A stretch of 64,000 nt of DNA from assembly GCA_963798325.1 (NCBI GenBank), contig CAWCSS010000001.1, positions 1,302,001 to 1,366,000 of the forward strand, written 5' to 3'. The stretch is from Solirubrobacter sp963798325 (GTDB lineage Bacteria; Actinomycetota; Thermoleophilia; Solirubrobacterales; Solirubrobacteraceae). Shown here one piece after another: positions 30,544 to 42,065 of the stretch (position 1 is its first letter; each line of letters opens with the position of its first letter). The translations under genes were made by a program, and so were the position numbers. Under the pieces are notes generated by a model. That model was given only the letters and a program-made list of their open reading frames with translations, was not told where the DNA came from and did not search any database.

Positions 30544-31537
30544 CCGTCCTCGTGTGCTGGTGACCGGGGCCGGCGGGCCCTCGGGCATCTCGATCCTGCG
30601 CGCGCTGGAGGCCGAGCCGCTGACGCTGCTGGCCGGCGACATCGACCCGTTCGCCGCCGGCCTGTACCTGGTCGAGGCGCCGCAACGATCGATCCTCCCC
30701 CGCGGCGACGACCCCAACCTCGTCCCCGACCTGCTCGCCCGCTGCCGCCGCGAGCACGTGGACGTCCTCGTCCCCACCGTCGACACGGAGCTCCTCCCGC
30801 TGGCGCGGGCCCGCGAGGACTTCGCCGCCGCCGGGGTGACGCTCGTGCTCGCGAGCACCGAGACCCTGGAGGTGTGCCTCGACAAGTGGGCGCTGGCCGA
30901 GCGCTGCACCGGCCACGTCCGCGTCCCCGCGACCATCGTCGCCGACGACGATTTCGACCCGAGCCGGATCGAGCTCCCCGTGATCGTCAAGCCCCGCTCC
31001 GGCAGCGGCTCGCGCGGCATCCGGCTGATCGAGCGCCGCGCGGAGCTGGAGGCGCTGGAGCGCGACGGAACCCAGCTCGTGCAGGAACTGCTTCCCGGCG
31101 CCGAGTACTCGCTGGACGTCCTCGCGCGCGCCGACGGGCACGTCGCCGCCGTGGTCCCGCGCGAGCGCCTGAAGGTCGATTCGGGGATCGCGGTCACCGG
31201 CCGGACCCTGCACGACGAGGCGCTGGAGCGCTTCGCCCGCGACGTCGCCCACCTCATCGGCCTGACGACGGTGGCCAACGTGCAGGTCAAGCTCGACGTC
31301 GCCGGCGAGCCCGCGCTGCTGGAGGTCAACGCGCGCTTCCCGGGCACGATGCCGCTGACGGTGGCGGCCGGCGTCGACATGCCGAAGCTCGCGGTCGGCG
31401 AGGCCCTGGGCACGCCCATCCCCGACGGCCCGCTCCCGTTCGAGGACCTCGCGATGGTGCGCTTCTTCCAGGAGCGCTTCTTCTCCTTCGAGGACATCAC
31501 CGACCTGCAGCGCCACGCCGCGGAGATCGTCGCGTGA
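30533..31537 (+). CDS. ATP-grasp domain protein (carbamoyl-phosphate-synthase-like)
   Basis: The protein is 334 residues. The N-terminal segment VLVTGAGGPSGISILRAL is Rossmann-like, followed by an ATP-grasp fold: LPVIVKPRSGSGSRGIRLI (about 145-163), LVQELLPGAEYSLDVLA, and the metal-binding LLEVNARFPG (about 262-271). It should ligate a carboxylate to an amine or thiol with ATP. Similar proteins occur in surface-polysaccharide clusters, where they are thought to decorate sugars. It overlaps the upstream gene by 11 bases, with AAGGGAG before its ATG. Confidence 0.85.
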   Translation: MPADRPRVLVTGAGGPSGISILRALEAEPLTLLAGDIDPFAAGLYLVEAPQRSILPRGDDPNLVPDLLARCRREHVDVLVPTVDTELLPLARAREDFAAAGVTLVLASTETLEVCLDKWALAERCTGHVRVPATIVADDDFDPSRIELPVIVKPRSGSGSRGIRLIERRAELEALERDGTQLVQELLPGAEYSLDVLARADGHVAAVVPRERLKVDSGIAVTGRTLHDEALERFARDVAHLIGLTTVANVQVKLDVAGEPALLEVNARFPGTMPLTVAAGVDMPKLAVGEALGTPIPDGPLPFEDLAMVRFFQERFFSFEDITDLQRHAAEIVA

Positions 31538-32229
31538 ACGAGGACATGCACGTCCACTCGACGTTCTCGGACGGCAAGGGCCGCATCGAGGACAACATCG
31601 CCGCCGCCGAGGCGCTCGGGCTGACCGACCTCGGGTGCGTCGATCACGTGCGGGTGTCGACCGACTGGGTCCCTGACTATCTCGCCGCGGTCACCCGCCT
31701 GCGCAGGGAAACCCAGGTGCGCCTGCGCTGCGGGATCGAGGCCAAGCTGCTGGACACGACCGGCGCGCTCGACCTCCCGGACGGGATCGAAGGCGTCGAC
31801 GCGATCTACGCCGCCGATCACCAGGTCCCGCTGGCGGAGGGCCCGACGCACCCGCGCGAGGTGCGCGAACGGATCGAGGCCGGCGACCTCGATCCACAAG
31901 CGGTGATCGACGCGATCCTCCAGGCGACCGCCCGGGCGCTCGACCGCCCGCAGCGGGTCGTGATCGCGCACTTCGGGAGCATCCTGCCGAAGATCGGGCT
32001 CAGCGAGGCCGACCTGCCCGCGGCAAAGCTGGACCGCCTGGCCGCCGAGACGGCGCGCACCGGGCAGGAGATCGAGATCTCCGAGCGCTGGAGCTGCCCG
32101 ACCGCCGCCACGCTGCGCCCGTTCTTGCGCCACGGCGTGACGATCCGGCTCTCGACCGACAGCCACCGCCCGGAGACGATCGGCCGCTACGCCCACTGCC
32201 TCGAGGTCCGCGACGAGCTGCGGGCGTGA
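31534..32229 (+). CDS. PHP-domain metal-dependent phosphoesterase
   Basis: The protein is 231 residues. The PHP motifs are visible: MHVHSTFSDGKG at the N-terminus, CVDHVRVS (about 36-43), GIEAKLLD, VIAHFGS and the closing STDSHRPE. It resembles histidinol-phosphatase and YcdX-like phosphatases, which hydrolyse small phosphate esters with a metal cluster. In this operon the substrate is more likely a sugar or lipid phosphate than histidinol phosphate. GTGA overlaps link it to both neighbours. Confidence 0.85.
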   Translation: MNEDMHVHSTFSDGKGRIEDNIAAAEALGLTDLGCVDHVRVSTDWVPDYLAAVTRLRRETQVRLRCGIEAKLLDTTGALDLPDGIEGVDAIYAADHQVPLAEGPTHPREVRERIEAGDLDPQAVIDAILQATARALDRPQRVVIAHFGSILPKIGLSEADLPAAKLDRLAAETARTGQEIEISERWSCPTAATLRPFLRHGVTIRLSTDSHRPETIGRYAHCLEVRDELRA

Positions 32230-33659
32230 GCGTTCTCGACTGGATCCTCACGGCCTGCGTGATCGCGGGCGCGGTGCCGTTGCTCGCCGGTTGCTACCAG
32301 TTCGTGCTCGCGGGCCTGCACCGCTTCCGCCGCGCCGAGCACGGAACGCTGGAGCGTGAGCTCAACGTCGCCGTGGTCGTCCCCGCGTGGAACGAGGCGG
32401 CGGTGATCGGGCGCACGATCGACACGCTGCTCGCGCTCGACTACCCGCCGGAGCGGCTGCGCGTCTACGTCGTCGACGACGCCAGCACCGACGCGACGCC
32501 ACAGGTCGTCCAGGACAAAGCCGGGCAGCACCCTGGCCGCGTCTTCCACCTGCGCCGCGCCAAGGGCGGCGAGGGCAAGGCGCACACGCTCAACCACGGG
32601 CTGCGGCAGATCCGCGCCGAGGGCTGGTACGAGGCGGTCCTGATCATCGACGCCGACGTGATCTTCACCCACCGCTCGCTGCGCCGGATGGTCCGCCATT
32701 TCGGCGACCCGGAGGTCGGCGCGGTCACGGCGTACATCAAGGAGGGCAGCCGGCCGGCGAACTACATGAACCGGTTCGTCTCGTTCGAATACATCAGCGC
32801 CCAGGCCGGCGCCCGGCGCGCGCAGAACGTGCTCGGCGCGCAGGCCTGCCTGGCGGGCGGGGCGCAGCTGCTGCGGCGCGAGAGCTTCGAGGCGATCGGC
32901 GGCGAGATCGACACCTCCTCGCTGGCCGAGGACACGTTCACCACGTTCAACGTGCAGCTCGCCGGCGGCCGCGTGATCTTCGAGCCGCACGCGATCGTCT
33001 GGGCCGAGGAGCCGCGCGACATCGCCGGGCTGTGGAAGCAGCGGCTGCGCTGGGGGCGCGGCAACGTGCAGGTGACGCTGCGCTATCGCCGCTGCTGGCT
33101 GCGCCGCAGCGCCGGCCGGCTCGGCGGGCTGAGCTTCGCCCTGATCTGGTTCTCGGTCTTCCTGATGCCCGCGCTGATGGTCCTGTCCTCCGCGGCGCTG
33201 GTCACGCTGTTCCTGCTCGACCGCGACCTCTCGCTCGACGTGTTCCGCTCGCTGTGGGCGCTGAACCTCGTGACCTACCTGTTCGTGACGCTGTCGGCGT
33301 TCGCCCACGACGGCGCCGCAGCCCGCCGCAGCTGGTTCGAGGCGATCACCTTCCCCGGGCTGATCAGCCTCGCGATCATCGGCTGCGCGATCTTCGCGCC
33401 GCTCGTCGACGGGTTGCCGGACTGGCTGCTGCTGTTCGCCTACGTGTGGCTGTCGGCCTCGATGCTCGCCGCCTACCTCGTCCGCCGGCTCGAGCGCCTG
33501 CGCTACGTGGGCGCCCTGGCGCGGCCGCTGCTCTACGTCGTCGGCTACGGGCCGCTGCTGTGCGCGATCACCGCCGCGGCCTACATCGCCGAGCTGCGCC
33601 GGGCCGAGATGGCGTGGGAGAAGACCGAGAAGACCGGCGCGGTCGGAGATCTCGTATGA
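32226..33659 (+). CDS. Processive family 2 glycosyltransferase (exopolysaccharide synthase type)
   Basis: The protein is 477 residues. An N-terminal helix, then the GT-A domain with VVVPAWNEA, DDASTDAT (about 87-94), the metal-binding IIDADVIF, the acceptor LAEDTFTT and QRLRWGRG (QxxRW, about 274-281), the set that marks processive synthases such as PgaC/NodC/BcsA relatives. Four to five membrane helices follow. It should polymerise a UDP-sugar across the membrane. Beside a GlcNAc-type deacetylase, a partly deacetylated amino-sugar polymer is a reasonable guess. No PilZ domain is seen. Confidence 0.88.
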   Translation: MSVLDWILTACVIAGAVPLLAGCYQFVLAGLHRFRRAEHGTLERELNVAVVVPAWNEAAVIGRTIDTLLALDYPPERLRVYVVDDASTDATPQVVQDKAGQHPGRVFHLRRAKGGEGKAHTLNHGLRQIRAEGWYEAVLIIDADVIFTHRSLRRMVRHFGDPEVGAVTAYIKEGSRPANYMNRFVSFEYISAQAGARRAQNVLGAQACLAGGAQLLRRESFEAIGGEIDTSSLAEDTFTTFNVQLAGGRVIFEPHAIVWAEEPRDIAGLWKQRLRWGRGNVQVTLRYRRCWLRRSAGRLGGLSFALIWFSVFLMPALMVLSSAALVTLFLLDRDLSLDVFRSLWALNLVTYLFVTLSAFAHDGAAARRSWFEAITFPGLISLAIIGCAIFAPLVDGLPDWLLLFAYVWLSASMLAAYLVRRLERLRYVGALARPLLYVVGYGPLLCAITAAAYIAELRRAEMAWEKTEKTGAVGDLV

Positions 33660-33775
33660 GTTTCGACGCCGAGCTCGAGGACGACGACCGCTTCGAGCGC
33701 CGCATCTTCTGGCGCCAGCTGGCGATCGTGCTGCTCGTCGCCGTGCTGGTCGTCCTGCGAGTGATCCTCGTCTAG
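33656..33775 (+). CDS. Tiny single-pass membrane protein of the polysaccharide operon
   Basis: The protein is 39 residues. An acidic, amphipathic N-terminus (SFDAELEDDDRFERRIFW) leads into one membrane helix (LAIVLLVAVLVVLRVILV). Its ATG overlaps the glycosyltransferase stop and it ends five bases before the kinase, so it is tightly bound into the operon. Small one-helix partners of synthases are known in other systems (for example PgaD-like or BcsF-like), which suggests a subunit of the glycosyltransferase. Confidence 0.75.
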   Translation: MSFDAELEDDDRFERRIFWRQLAIVLLVAVLVVLRVILV

Positions 33776-33780
33776 CGTCG

Positions 33781-36840
<3,060 letters not shown>

Positions 36841-36876
36841 TGATCCGCGCGCTGCCCCGCGGCGGATAGAGCAGCC

Positions 36877-37224
36877 ATGTCGAACATCCGCCCCGCCGCT
36901 CTCCTCGTCACCGCCGCCCTCGCCCTGAGCGCCGCCGTCGCCCCGCAGGCCGCCCTCGCCGGCCAGCTGCCGGTCGAGAACATCATCGTCCTCGACGGCC
37001 CGAGCAAGCCCCCGACGACCCACCCCTGCCCGCTCAACGCCACCACCTGCATCCCGGGCCTGCCGGACATCCCCCGCCCCGGCCATGGCGGCGGCGAGAC
37101 CCCGCACGGCCCCGGCGGCGACGGCGTCGACAAGGACACCTACTGCAACGAGCTGAAGGCCGCGATGGGCTCGTCGGCCGACACGCCCACCGGCAAGGCG
37201 CTGCTGCAGTCCTTCGGCTGCTAG
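36877..37224 (+). CDS. Small exported Pro/Gly-rich protein
   Basis: The protein is 115 residues with a signal peptide (cleavage near ALA-GQ at 28-29). The mature part is Pro/Gly/His-rich (PGLPDIPRPGHGGGETPHGPGGDG) with four cysteines (CPLNATTC, a CNEL, and a terminal GC), suggesting two disulfides. There is no known domain. It lies 36 bases after the hybrid kinase and may belong to its transcript. Confidence 0.65.
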   Translation: MSNIRPAALLVTAALALSAAVAPQAALAGQLPVENIIVLDGPSKPPTTHPCPLNATTCIPGLPDIPRPGHGGGETPHGPGGDGVDKDTYCNELKAAMGSSADTPTGKALLQSFGC

Positions 37225-37292
37225 ACGTCCGCGATCATGAGGGTCGCGCCGCCGGACGCGAACGTCGCAACGTCCGCGGCCTGCGCACGTTC

Positions 37293-37336
37293 AGCGCCAC
37301 CCGGCGCCCCGCCAAGGGCATCCGCTGGGTGGCGCT
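37293..37336. terminator. Inverted repeat after the small exported gene
   Basis: AGCGCCACCC (37293-37302) pairs with GGGTGGCGCT (37327-37336), a perfect 10-bp stem with a 24-base loop, about 70 bases after the exported gene. Together with the next hairpin it fills the intergenic space between two convergent genes. Confidence 0.4.
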
Positions 37337-37345
37337 CTACGCCTT

Positions 37346-37364
37346 GCGCCGCGCTAAGCGGCGC
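37346..37364 (-). terminator. Short hairpin over the HxlR stop codon
   Basis: GCGCCGC (37346-37352) and GCGGCGC (37358-37364) form a 7-bp stem around GCTAA, which includes the stop codon of the minus-strand HxlR gene. A possible terminator or 3' stabiliser. Confidence 0.35.
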
Positions 37365-37773
37365 GCACCCGCGTGGCGGCGAGGCGCGTGTCGAAGCGCT
37401 CGCGCGCCTCTTCGACCCGCTTGCCGTGCGTCAGCGACCACGAGCCCAGGGCCTTCAGCGGCGGCGCCATCGTCGCGCCCAGCGGCGAGAGGGCGTACTC
37501 GACGCGCGGCGGCACCTCGGCGTGGACGCGGCGCAGCAACAGCCCGTCGCGCTCCATCGCCCGCAGGGTCTGGGTCAACACCTTCTCGGAGATGGGTGAG
37601 AGATCCTCGAGCAGCTCGTGGTAGCGGCGCGTGCCGTCGCCGAGCGCGAGCAGCACGTCGACCGACCACTTCGAGCTCAGCAGGGAGATCGAGTCCCGGA
37701 TCAGTCGTGCCGAACGCGTGCGCTCGGCCACCCGCCGTGCATGCGAGTGATCTGCCACTGGTGGTGCGTTCAT
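37354..37773 (-). CDS. HxlR-family winged-helix regulator
   Basis: The protein is 139 residues. SISLLSSKWSVDVLLALGDGTRRYHELLEDLSPISEKVLTQTLRAMERDGLL carries the HxlR helix-turn-helix and wing. The conserved Cys of redox-sensing members is absent: no cysteine occurs in the protein. It is co-transcribed behind an ECF sigma factor, its ATG overlapping the sigma stop. That is an unusual partner, as ECF genes are more often followed by an anti-sigma gene. Confidence 0.88.
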   Translation of the reverse strand: MNAPPVADHSHARRVAERTRSARLIRDSISLLSSKWSVDVLLALGDGTRRYHELLEDLSPISEKVLTQTLRAMERDGLLLRRVHAEVPPRVEYALSPLGATMAPPLKALGSWSLTHGKRVEEARERFDTRLAATRVRAA

Positions 37774-38330
37774 GCCTGTGCTCCCCTCAGCTTGAGTCCC
37801 AGCGCGCGTAGGGCGCGAGAGACACGCAGTCGTGCGGCGTTCTGGGTGCAGCCCAGGGCGCCGGCGACCTCCTCGTAATCCAATTGCTGAACAATCCGTA
37901 GTTCGAGCGCCTTCTGCTGCTCGGCGGGCAGCGCGCGAACGGCGACCCGCAGCAGCGGCGCGAGCGACGAAGCGACCATGCGCTCGTCGACCGCTTCGTA
38001 TTCCTCACACTCGGCCCAGGCGGTGGGCATGCCCAGCCGTTCACGGGCCTGACTCTCGATGCGGTTGTGCTTGTGGTACTGGCGCAGCAGGTTGCGGGCG
38101 ATCCCGAACAGCCACGGCGCCCCCGAGCCGTCGGCCATGTCCTTGAAGCGCCGCGACGAGTGCCACGCCTGCGCGAACGTCTCCGCCGTCAGATCCAGCG
38201 CAGCGGTGTCTGAGCCCGTCTGACGCGAGAACCAGGAGTGCACCCACCCCGCGTACCGGTCGTAAAACTCCCGGAACGCCTGGGGATCCGTTCTCGCGAG
38301 AGCGATCAGGTCAGCGTCGGTTCTGGTCAC
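37770..38330 (-). CDS. ECF-type RNA polymerase sigma factor (I)
   Basis: The protein is 186 residues. Region 2 (FREFYDRYAGWVHSWFSRQTG..LDLTAETFAQAW and PWLFGIARNLLRQYHK) and region 4 (LRVAVRALPAEQQKALELRIVQQLDYEEVAGALGCTQNAARLRVSRALRAL) are both present. The GTG start follows a 25-bp stretch with GTAGCG...CGCTAC arms and two TAGCGG copies (38338-38362), a possible autoregulatory site. No anti-sigma gene is adjacent; the HxlR regulator overlaps its end. Confidence 0.9.
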   Translation of the reverse strand: MTRTDADLIALARTDPQAFREFYDRYAGWVHSWFSRQTGSDTAALDLTAETFAQAWHSSRRFKDMADGSGAPWLFGIARNLLRQYHKHNRIESQARERLGMPTAWAECEEYEAVDERMVASSLAPLLRVAVRALPAEQQKALELRIVQQLDYEEVAGALGCTQNAARLRVSRALRALGLKLRGAQA

Positions 38331-38393
38331 GTGGTGCGTAGCGGCTCCTAGCGGTTCGCTACCTGATCATGACCTTAGAGCGACCTGTGTGTC

Positions 38394-40055
38394 TTAAGCG
38401 CGTGCGAACTCCCTGTTGGGCTCGATCGAGCGCGTGAACACCTGCTCCATGATCGGGTCGCCGTTTCCGTCCCCTGGCGGCAGTGCCTTGTGCAGGACGA
38501 ACTTGGCGCGATGGCCGTCGAGCTCGAGCCAGGCGACCTGGTTGTTGAACCAGGGCTTCTCGTGCGCCAGCCGCCACTGCACGCCCGGCTCGCGCACGCC
38601 GGCGCGCTTGGCCAGCGCCTCCACGAGCTTGCCGCCGAGCCGCGTCCAGGCGGCGAGGATCACCCGCCGCTCCTTGCTGTCCAGCGGATTGCGGAAGGGC
38701 GAGCAGACGCCTTGCCAGACGGCGGACTGCACGCCCGACCCGGCCGGGAACCCGACCTCCGCCAGGTACGCGTGGTGGACGTCGCCGGAGAGGACGCTGA
38801 TCGTCGACGGCGCGGCCCCCCGCTCACCCGAGCCCACGGCCTGAAGCAGCCCGGTCATGCGCATGAACGAGTCCTGCCAGGCCGGCCAGTGCTCGAGATC
38901 GAGCGCCTGGCGCAGCTTCTCGCCCACGCGCTTGGCCAGCGGCCCCCACGCGCCGTCGCACACCTTCTCGCTCCAGGCCTCCAGCCAGTGCATGGCCGGG
39001 CCCATGATCAGCGGCAGCGACGTGCCGATCAGCAGGTGATCGACGTCCCCGCGGGCGTGCTCCTCGATCCACTGCCATTCCTCGTCGTCGACCATCGAGC
39101 GGTTGCCCGGCTCCAGCACCCGCCCCGCGCGGGAGTCGATCATCACCACGCGCGCCGGGCCGATGTCGCGGCAGTAGGACCAGCGCGTGCCCTCGACCTC
39201 CTCGTCGGCCTGCTTGGCGAACGCGCGCAGCTTCTCGGTCGCGTCCTCGCCGGAGCGCAGCTGTTGGTAGAGCTCGAAATCGACGCGCTCCGACGGCGAG
39301 AGGTTCCCGAGGTGCTGGTAGACGATGTAGCTCTCGAAGGCGGCCACGATGCGCCGGCGCCACCACGCCTTCTGGCGCATTTCCGTGACCCATTCGATTG
39401 ACGTGTTCCAGTCGTCGTGGACGTCGTGGTCGTCGAAGATCATCGCGCTGGGCACCGTCGAGAGCAGCCAGCGGATGACCGGCTCACCCCACGCGGCGAT
39501 GTACAGGGCCACGTAGTCGTCGAACGATTCGACCGGATCGCCGTCGAGCCGTTCCTCGACGCGCGGGTGCACCTCGTCCGCGTAGACCTGATCGCCGAGC
39601 ATCAGCAGCGCGTGCGGCCAGGTCTCGGGCGGCTCGTGCATCATCTCCAGCGCCAGCCCGCGCAGCGCGTCGACCTCGCGGCCGTCGGGGTGCTCGTCCT
39701 TGCGCAGCGTGTGCGGGGCTTCGTGCGGCGCCGCCACACGGCAGGAGCCGAAGACGATCCGCACCGGGTCGTTGCGGTCGTGGGTGCGCATGACGCTCGG
39801 CGGGAACGAGCTGTCCGGGTCCGGCCAGACGAGGTCGCCGTCGAGCCGCACCTCATACGGCGTCGCCACGCCCGGCGGGAGCCCGGTGACGTGGACGAGC
39901 GCGTAGTGGTGACCCTCGACGCTGAACGTCCGCTCGGACGCCTCCTCGACACCCTCCGCCTGCACCGACACGGTGCACGGCTCCGTCGTCTGGACCCAGA
40001 TCGTGGCCTCGTCAGAACCGGTGTGCCGCAACAGCGGACCTAGTTGGAGCTTCAC
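38394..40055 (-). CDS. PhoD-like metallophosphatase
   Basis: The protein is 553 residues. An N-terminal fibronectin-like strand domain precedes the PhoD catalytic core with FGSCR (about 101-105), LLMLGDQVYADE (about 151-162), IFDDHDVHDDWN (about 208-219) and LSGDVHHAYLAEV near 429. PhoD enzymes hydrolyse phosphodiesters and monoesters with Fe/Ca. No Tat or Sec signal is present, unlike classical PhoD, so it is probably cytoplasmic. The GTG at 40055 is preferred because TATGGT ends exactly seven bases upstream; an ATG at 40067 would lie within that -10 box. Confidence 0.87.
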   Translation of the reverse strand: MKLQLGPLLRHTGSDEATIWVQTTEPCTVSVQAEGVEEASERTFSVEGHHYALVHVTGLPPGVATPYEVRLDGDLVWPDPDSSFPPSVMRTHDRNDPVRIVFGSCRVAAPHEAPHTLRKDEHPDGREVDALRGLALEMMHEPPETWPHALLMLGDQVYADEVHPRVEERLDGDPVESFDDYVALYIAAWGEPVIRWLLSTVPSAMIFDDHDVHDDWNTSIEWVTEMRQKAWWRRRIVAAFESYIVYQHLGNLSPSERVDFELYQQLRSGEDATEKLRAFAKQADEEVEGTRWSYCRDIGPARVVMIDSRAGRVLEPGNRSMVDDEEWQWIEEHARGDVDHLLIGTSLPLIMGPAMHWLEAWSEKVCDGAWGPLAKRVGEKLRQALDLEHWPAWQDSFMRMTGLLQAVGSGERGAAPSTISVLSGDVHHAYLAEVGFPAGSGVQSAVWQGVCSPFRNPLDSKERRVILAAWTRLGGKLVEALAKRAGVREPGVQWRLAHEKPWFNNQVAWLELDGHRAKFVLHKALPPGDGNGDPIMEQVFTRSIEPNREFARA

Positions 40056-40073
40056 GCGCGCCACCATACCCAG

Positions 40074-40577
40074 GTGCGTCTCCCGTCCATCCTGCTCACC
40101 AGCCTCCTGCTCGCCGGGTGCGGCTCGACCGGATCGACCGGCCAGTTCGGTGAGGTCAAGCTCGTGCTCCCACCCACGGCGAGCGCCAACGACGTCGGCG
40201 TGTTTTTCGCTTCCAGCCGTGGTTTCGACGAGGCCGAGGGGGTGACGCTCGAGCCCGTCAGAGACGCCGAGACGGCCGATTTCCGCATCACCGAGAAGCC
40301 TCCGGCGGGCTGTATCGCGGTGCTCGCGATCGTCCAGCCGGACAAGCTGGTGCTGTGCGCGGACAAGTTCACGCTGTCAGACGAGCGTGACAAGGTGAAG
40401 GCCGTGGCGGCCGCGCTCGCGCGCGGCTACACGCAGGCGCAGCTCGAGCCCGACGAGGCCGCGCAGATCATGGGGATCGACGCGACGGCGGTCGAGGACG
40501 CCGCGCCGTCGTGGACGGCGGGCGCGAAGCGCTTCGGTGAACTCAAGCCCGGCCCGGGCCGCGACCCGCTCTACTGA
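40074..40577 (+). CDS. Lipoprotein resembling substrate-binding proteins
   Basis: The protein is 167 residues. The signal ends in the lipobox LLLAGC (Cys at about 15). The mature sequence VKLVLPPTASANDVGVFFASSRGFDEAEGVTLEPV looks like the opening of NMT1/ThiY-type periplasmic binding proteins, but only about half the usual length is present and no permease or ATPase gene is nearby. It may be a shortened orphan binding protein. Its GTG lies only 18 bases from the divergent PhoD start. Confidence 0.65.
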   Translation: MRLPSILLTSLLLAGCGSTGSTGQFGEVKLVLPPTASANDVGVFFASSRGFDEAEGVTLEPVRDAETADFRITEKPPAGCIAVLAIVQPDKLVLCADKFTLSDERDKVKAVAAALARGYTQAQLEPDEAAQIMGIDATAVEDAAPSWTAGAKRFGELKPGPGRDPLY

Positions 40578-40930
40578 GCGCGGATGCGCCGGAACTCCTG
40601 GCGCATCGATTCCGGCCGGCCCCACATCTGGGTGACCTCGACGCGGCCGGCGCGCACCTCGCGCAGGGCCAGCTCACCGTCGATGCCCGCCTGGTCGAGC
40701 AGGCGCAGGGTGCCGCGGACGACCTCGGCCGCCGACGCGTGCCCGAAGTGGTGGGCGACGAGCAGGTGGAAGTGCCAGTCGTGGTGCGAATAGGGCTGCG
40801 CGTTGCAGGTCACGAGCAGCGTGGCGGCATCGACGTAGCGGTCCTCCTGGACGCGCAGGTCGAGCTCGAGGTCGGTCCAGTCCGACGGCAGCGCGTCGAG
40901 GAGCTCCTGGAATTCGTCGGCGAGCGGCAT
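40571..40930 (-). CDS. Hypothetical protein, about 119 residues
   Basis: The protein contains DEFQELLDALPSDWTDLELDLRV and HDWHFHLLVAHHFGHASAAEVVRGTLRLLDQAGIDG, with a His-rich middle (HHDWHFH, AHHFGH). It is mixed alpha/beta with no signal peptide. A TTG nine bases upstream is possible; the ATG at 40930 is simpler. It overlaps the convergent lipoprotein gene by seven bases and diverges from the next ORF across only 20 bases. Function unknown. Confidence 0.65.
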   Translation of the reverse strand: MPLADEFQELLDALPSDWTDLELDLRVQEDRYVDAATLLVTCNAQPYSHHDWHFHLLVAHHFGHASAAEVVRGTLRLLDQAGIDGELALREVRAGRVEVTQMWGRPESMRQEFRRIRAQ

Positions 40931-40950
40931 GATCTGCAACGAGAGTACAC

Positions 40951-41136
40951 ATGCCCGGTGACGCCCTCCCCCTCGACCTCGAAGGACTGATCGCGCTTTT
41001 GGAGCGCCTGGACGGCGTCGAGGAGGCCGCGGTCGTGCGCTCCGCGCTGGCCGCGGGGATCTCGCGCGACCGCGTGATGGACGAGCTCGAGCACGAGATC
41101 CGGCGCCGGCTGGCCCGGCTGCAGGAACCTCGCTAA
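40951..41136 (+). CDS. Small hypothetical protein
   Basis: The protein is 61 residues, mostly helical and charged (LDLEGLIALLERLDGVEEAAVVRSALAAGISRDRVMDELEHEIRRRLARLQ). There is no Shine-Dalgarno before the ATG. It lies ten bases ahead of the YgfZ-like gene, though that gene appears to have its own -10 box. No domain recognised. Confidence 0.55.
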   Translation: MPGDALPLDLEGLIALLERLDGVEEAAVVRSALAAGISRDRVMDELEHEIRRRLARLQEPR

Positions 41137-41146
41137 CGTTTCGTCA

Positions 41147-42025
41147 GTGACCACGTTCGTCGTCGACCGCTCCGAGCGGGGCAAGCTCGCCCTCACCGGC
41201 GCCGAGGCCAAGGACTTCCTCCACGGCCAGGTGACCAACGACATCCTCGGGCTGGAGCCCGGACACGGCTGCTACGCCGCCTTCCTGACCCACAAGGGCA
41301 AGATGCTGGGCGACATGCGCGTCTTCGATCTCGGGGACGAGCTGCTGCTCGACTGCGAGCGGGTGTCGCTGCAGGAGCTGTTCAACATGATCCGGCGCTT
41401 CAAGCTCGGGCGCGAGGTGGAGCTGCACAAGCGCACGCTCGAGCTCGCCGAGCTGTCGGTGATCGGCCCCGATGCCCCGCGCCTGGCCGGCGAGCGCGAG
41501 CACGACAACGCGCGCGTGGAGCTCGGCGGGCGCCCCGCGATCGCCGTCACCACCGACGTCGGCACCGACATCTTCTGCGCCGCGGAGGACAAGGACGCGG
41601 TGCGCGCCGCGCTGGCGTTCCCCGACGGCGACGAGGCGGCGGCGGAGATCGTGCGCGTCGAGCACGGGCGCCCGCGCTTCGGGATCGACCTCGACGACTC
41701 CGTGATCCCCCAGGAGGCGGGCCTCAACGAGCGCGCCGTGTCGTTCACCAAGGGCTGTTACGTGGGCCAGGAGACCGTCGCGCGGCTGCACTACCGCGGC
41801 AAGCCCAACCGCCGCCTGCTCGGCCTGCGCCTGAGCGAGCCCGCGCCGCCCGGCACCGAGCTTCACCTGGGCGAGAAGGTGGTGGGCAAGCTCGGCTCGG
41901 TGGTGGTCTCACCCGACCACGGGCCGATCGCGCTGGCACTCGTCCGCCGGGAAGCGAACCCCGGTGATACGGTCGACGCCGATGGCGCCACCGGGCTCAT
42001 CGTCGACATCCCCTTCGCGCGCTAG
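41147..42025 (+). CDS. ygfZ: YgfZ-like folate-binding protein (iron-sulfur cluster assembly)
   Basis: The protein is 292 residues. The signature KGCYVGQE (about 203-210) is intact, and the overall GcvT-like fold is seen in AKDFLHGQVTNDILGL and the C-terminal beta-barrel. YgfZ/IBA57 proteins bind tetrahydrofolate and help maturation of certain Fe-S enzymes such as MiaB. TAACGT ends exactly seven bases before the GTG, so the gene likely has its own leaderless promoter. Assignment to YgfZ rather than GcvT rests on the motif and on a length of under 300 residues. Confidence 0.9.
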   Translation: MTTFVVDRSERGKLALTGAEAKDFLHGQVTNDILGLEPGHGCYAAFLTHKGKMLGDMRVFDLGDELLLDCERVSLQELFNMIRRFKLGREVELHKRTLELAELSVIGPDAPRLAGEREHDNARVELGGRPAIAVTTDVGTDIFCAAEDKDAVRAALAFPDGDEAAAEIVRVEHGRPRFGIDLDDSVIPQEAGLNERAVSFTKGCYVGQETVARLHYRGKPNRRLLGLRLSEPAPPGTELHLGEKVVGKLGSVVVSPDHGPIALALVRREANPGDTVDADGATGLIVDIPFAR

Positions 42026-42065
42026 ATTTCGCTCTAAGAGTCCCACCCCCGGAAGGGAGCTGCCC

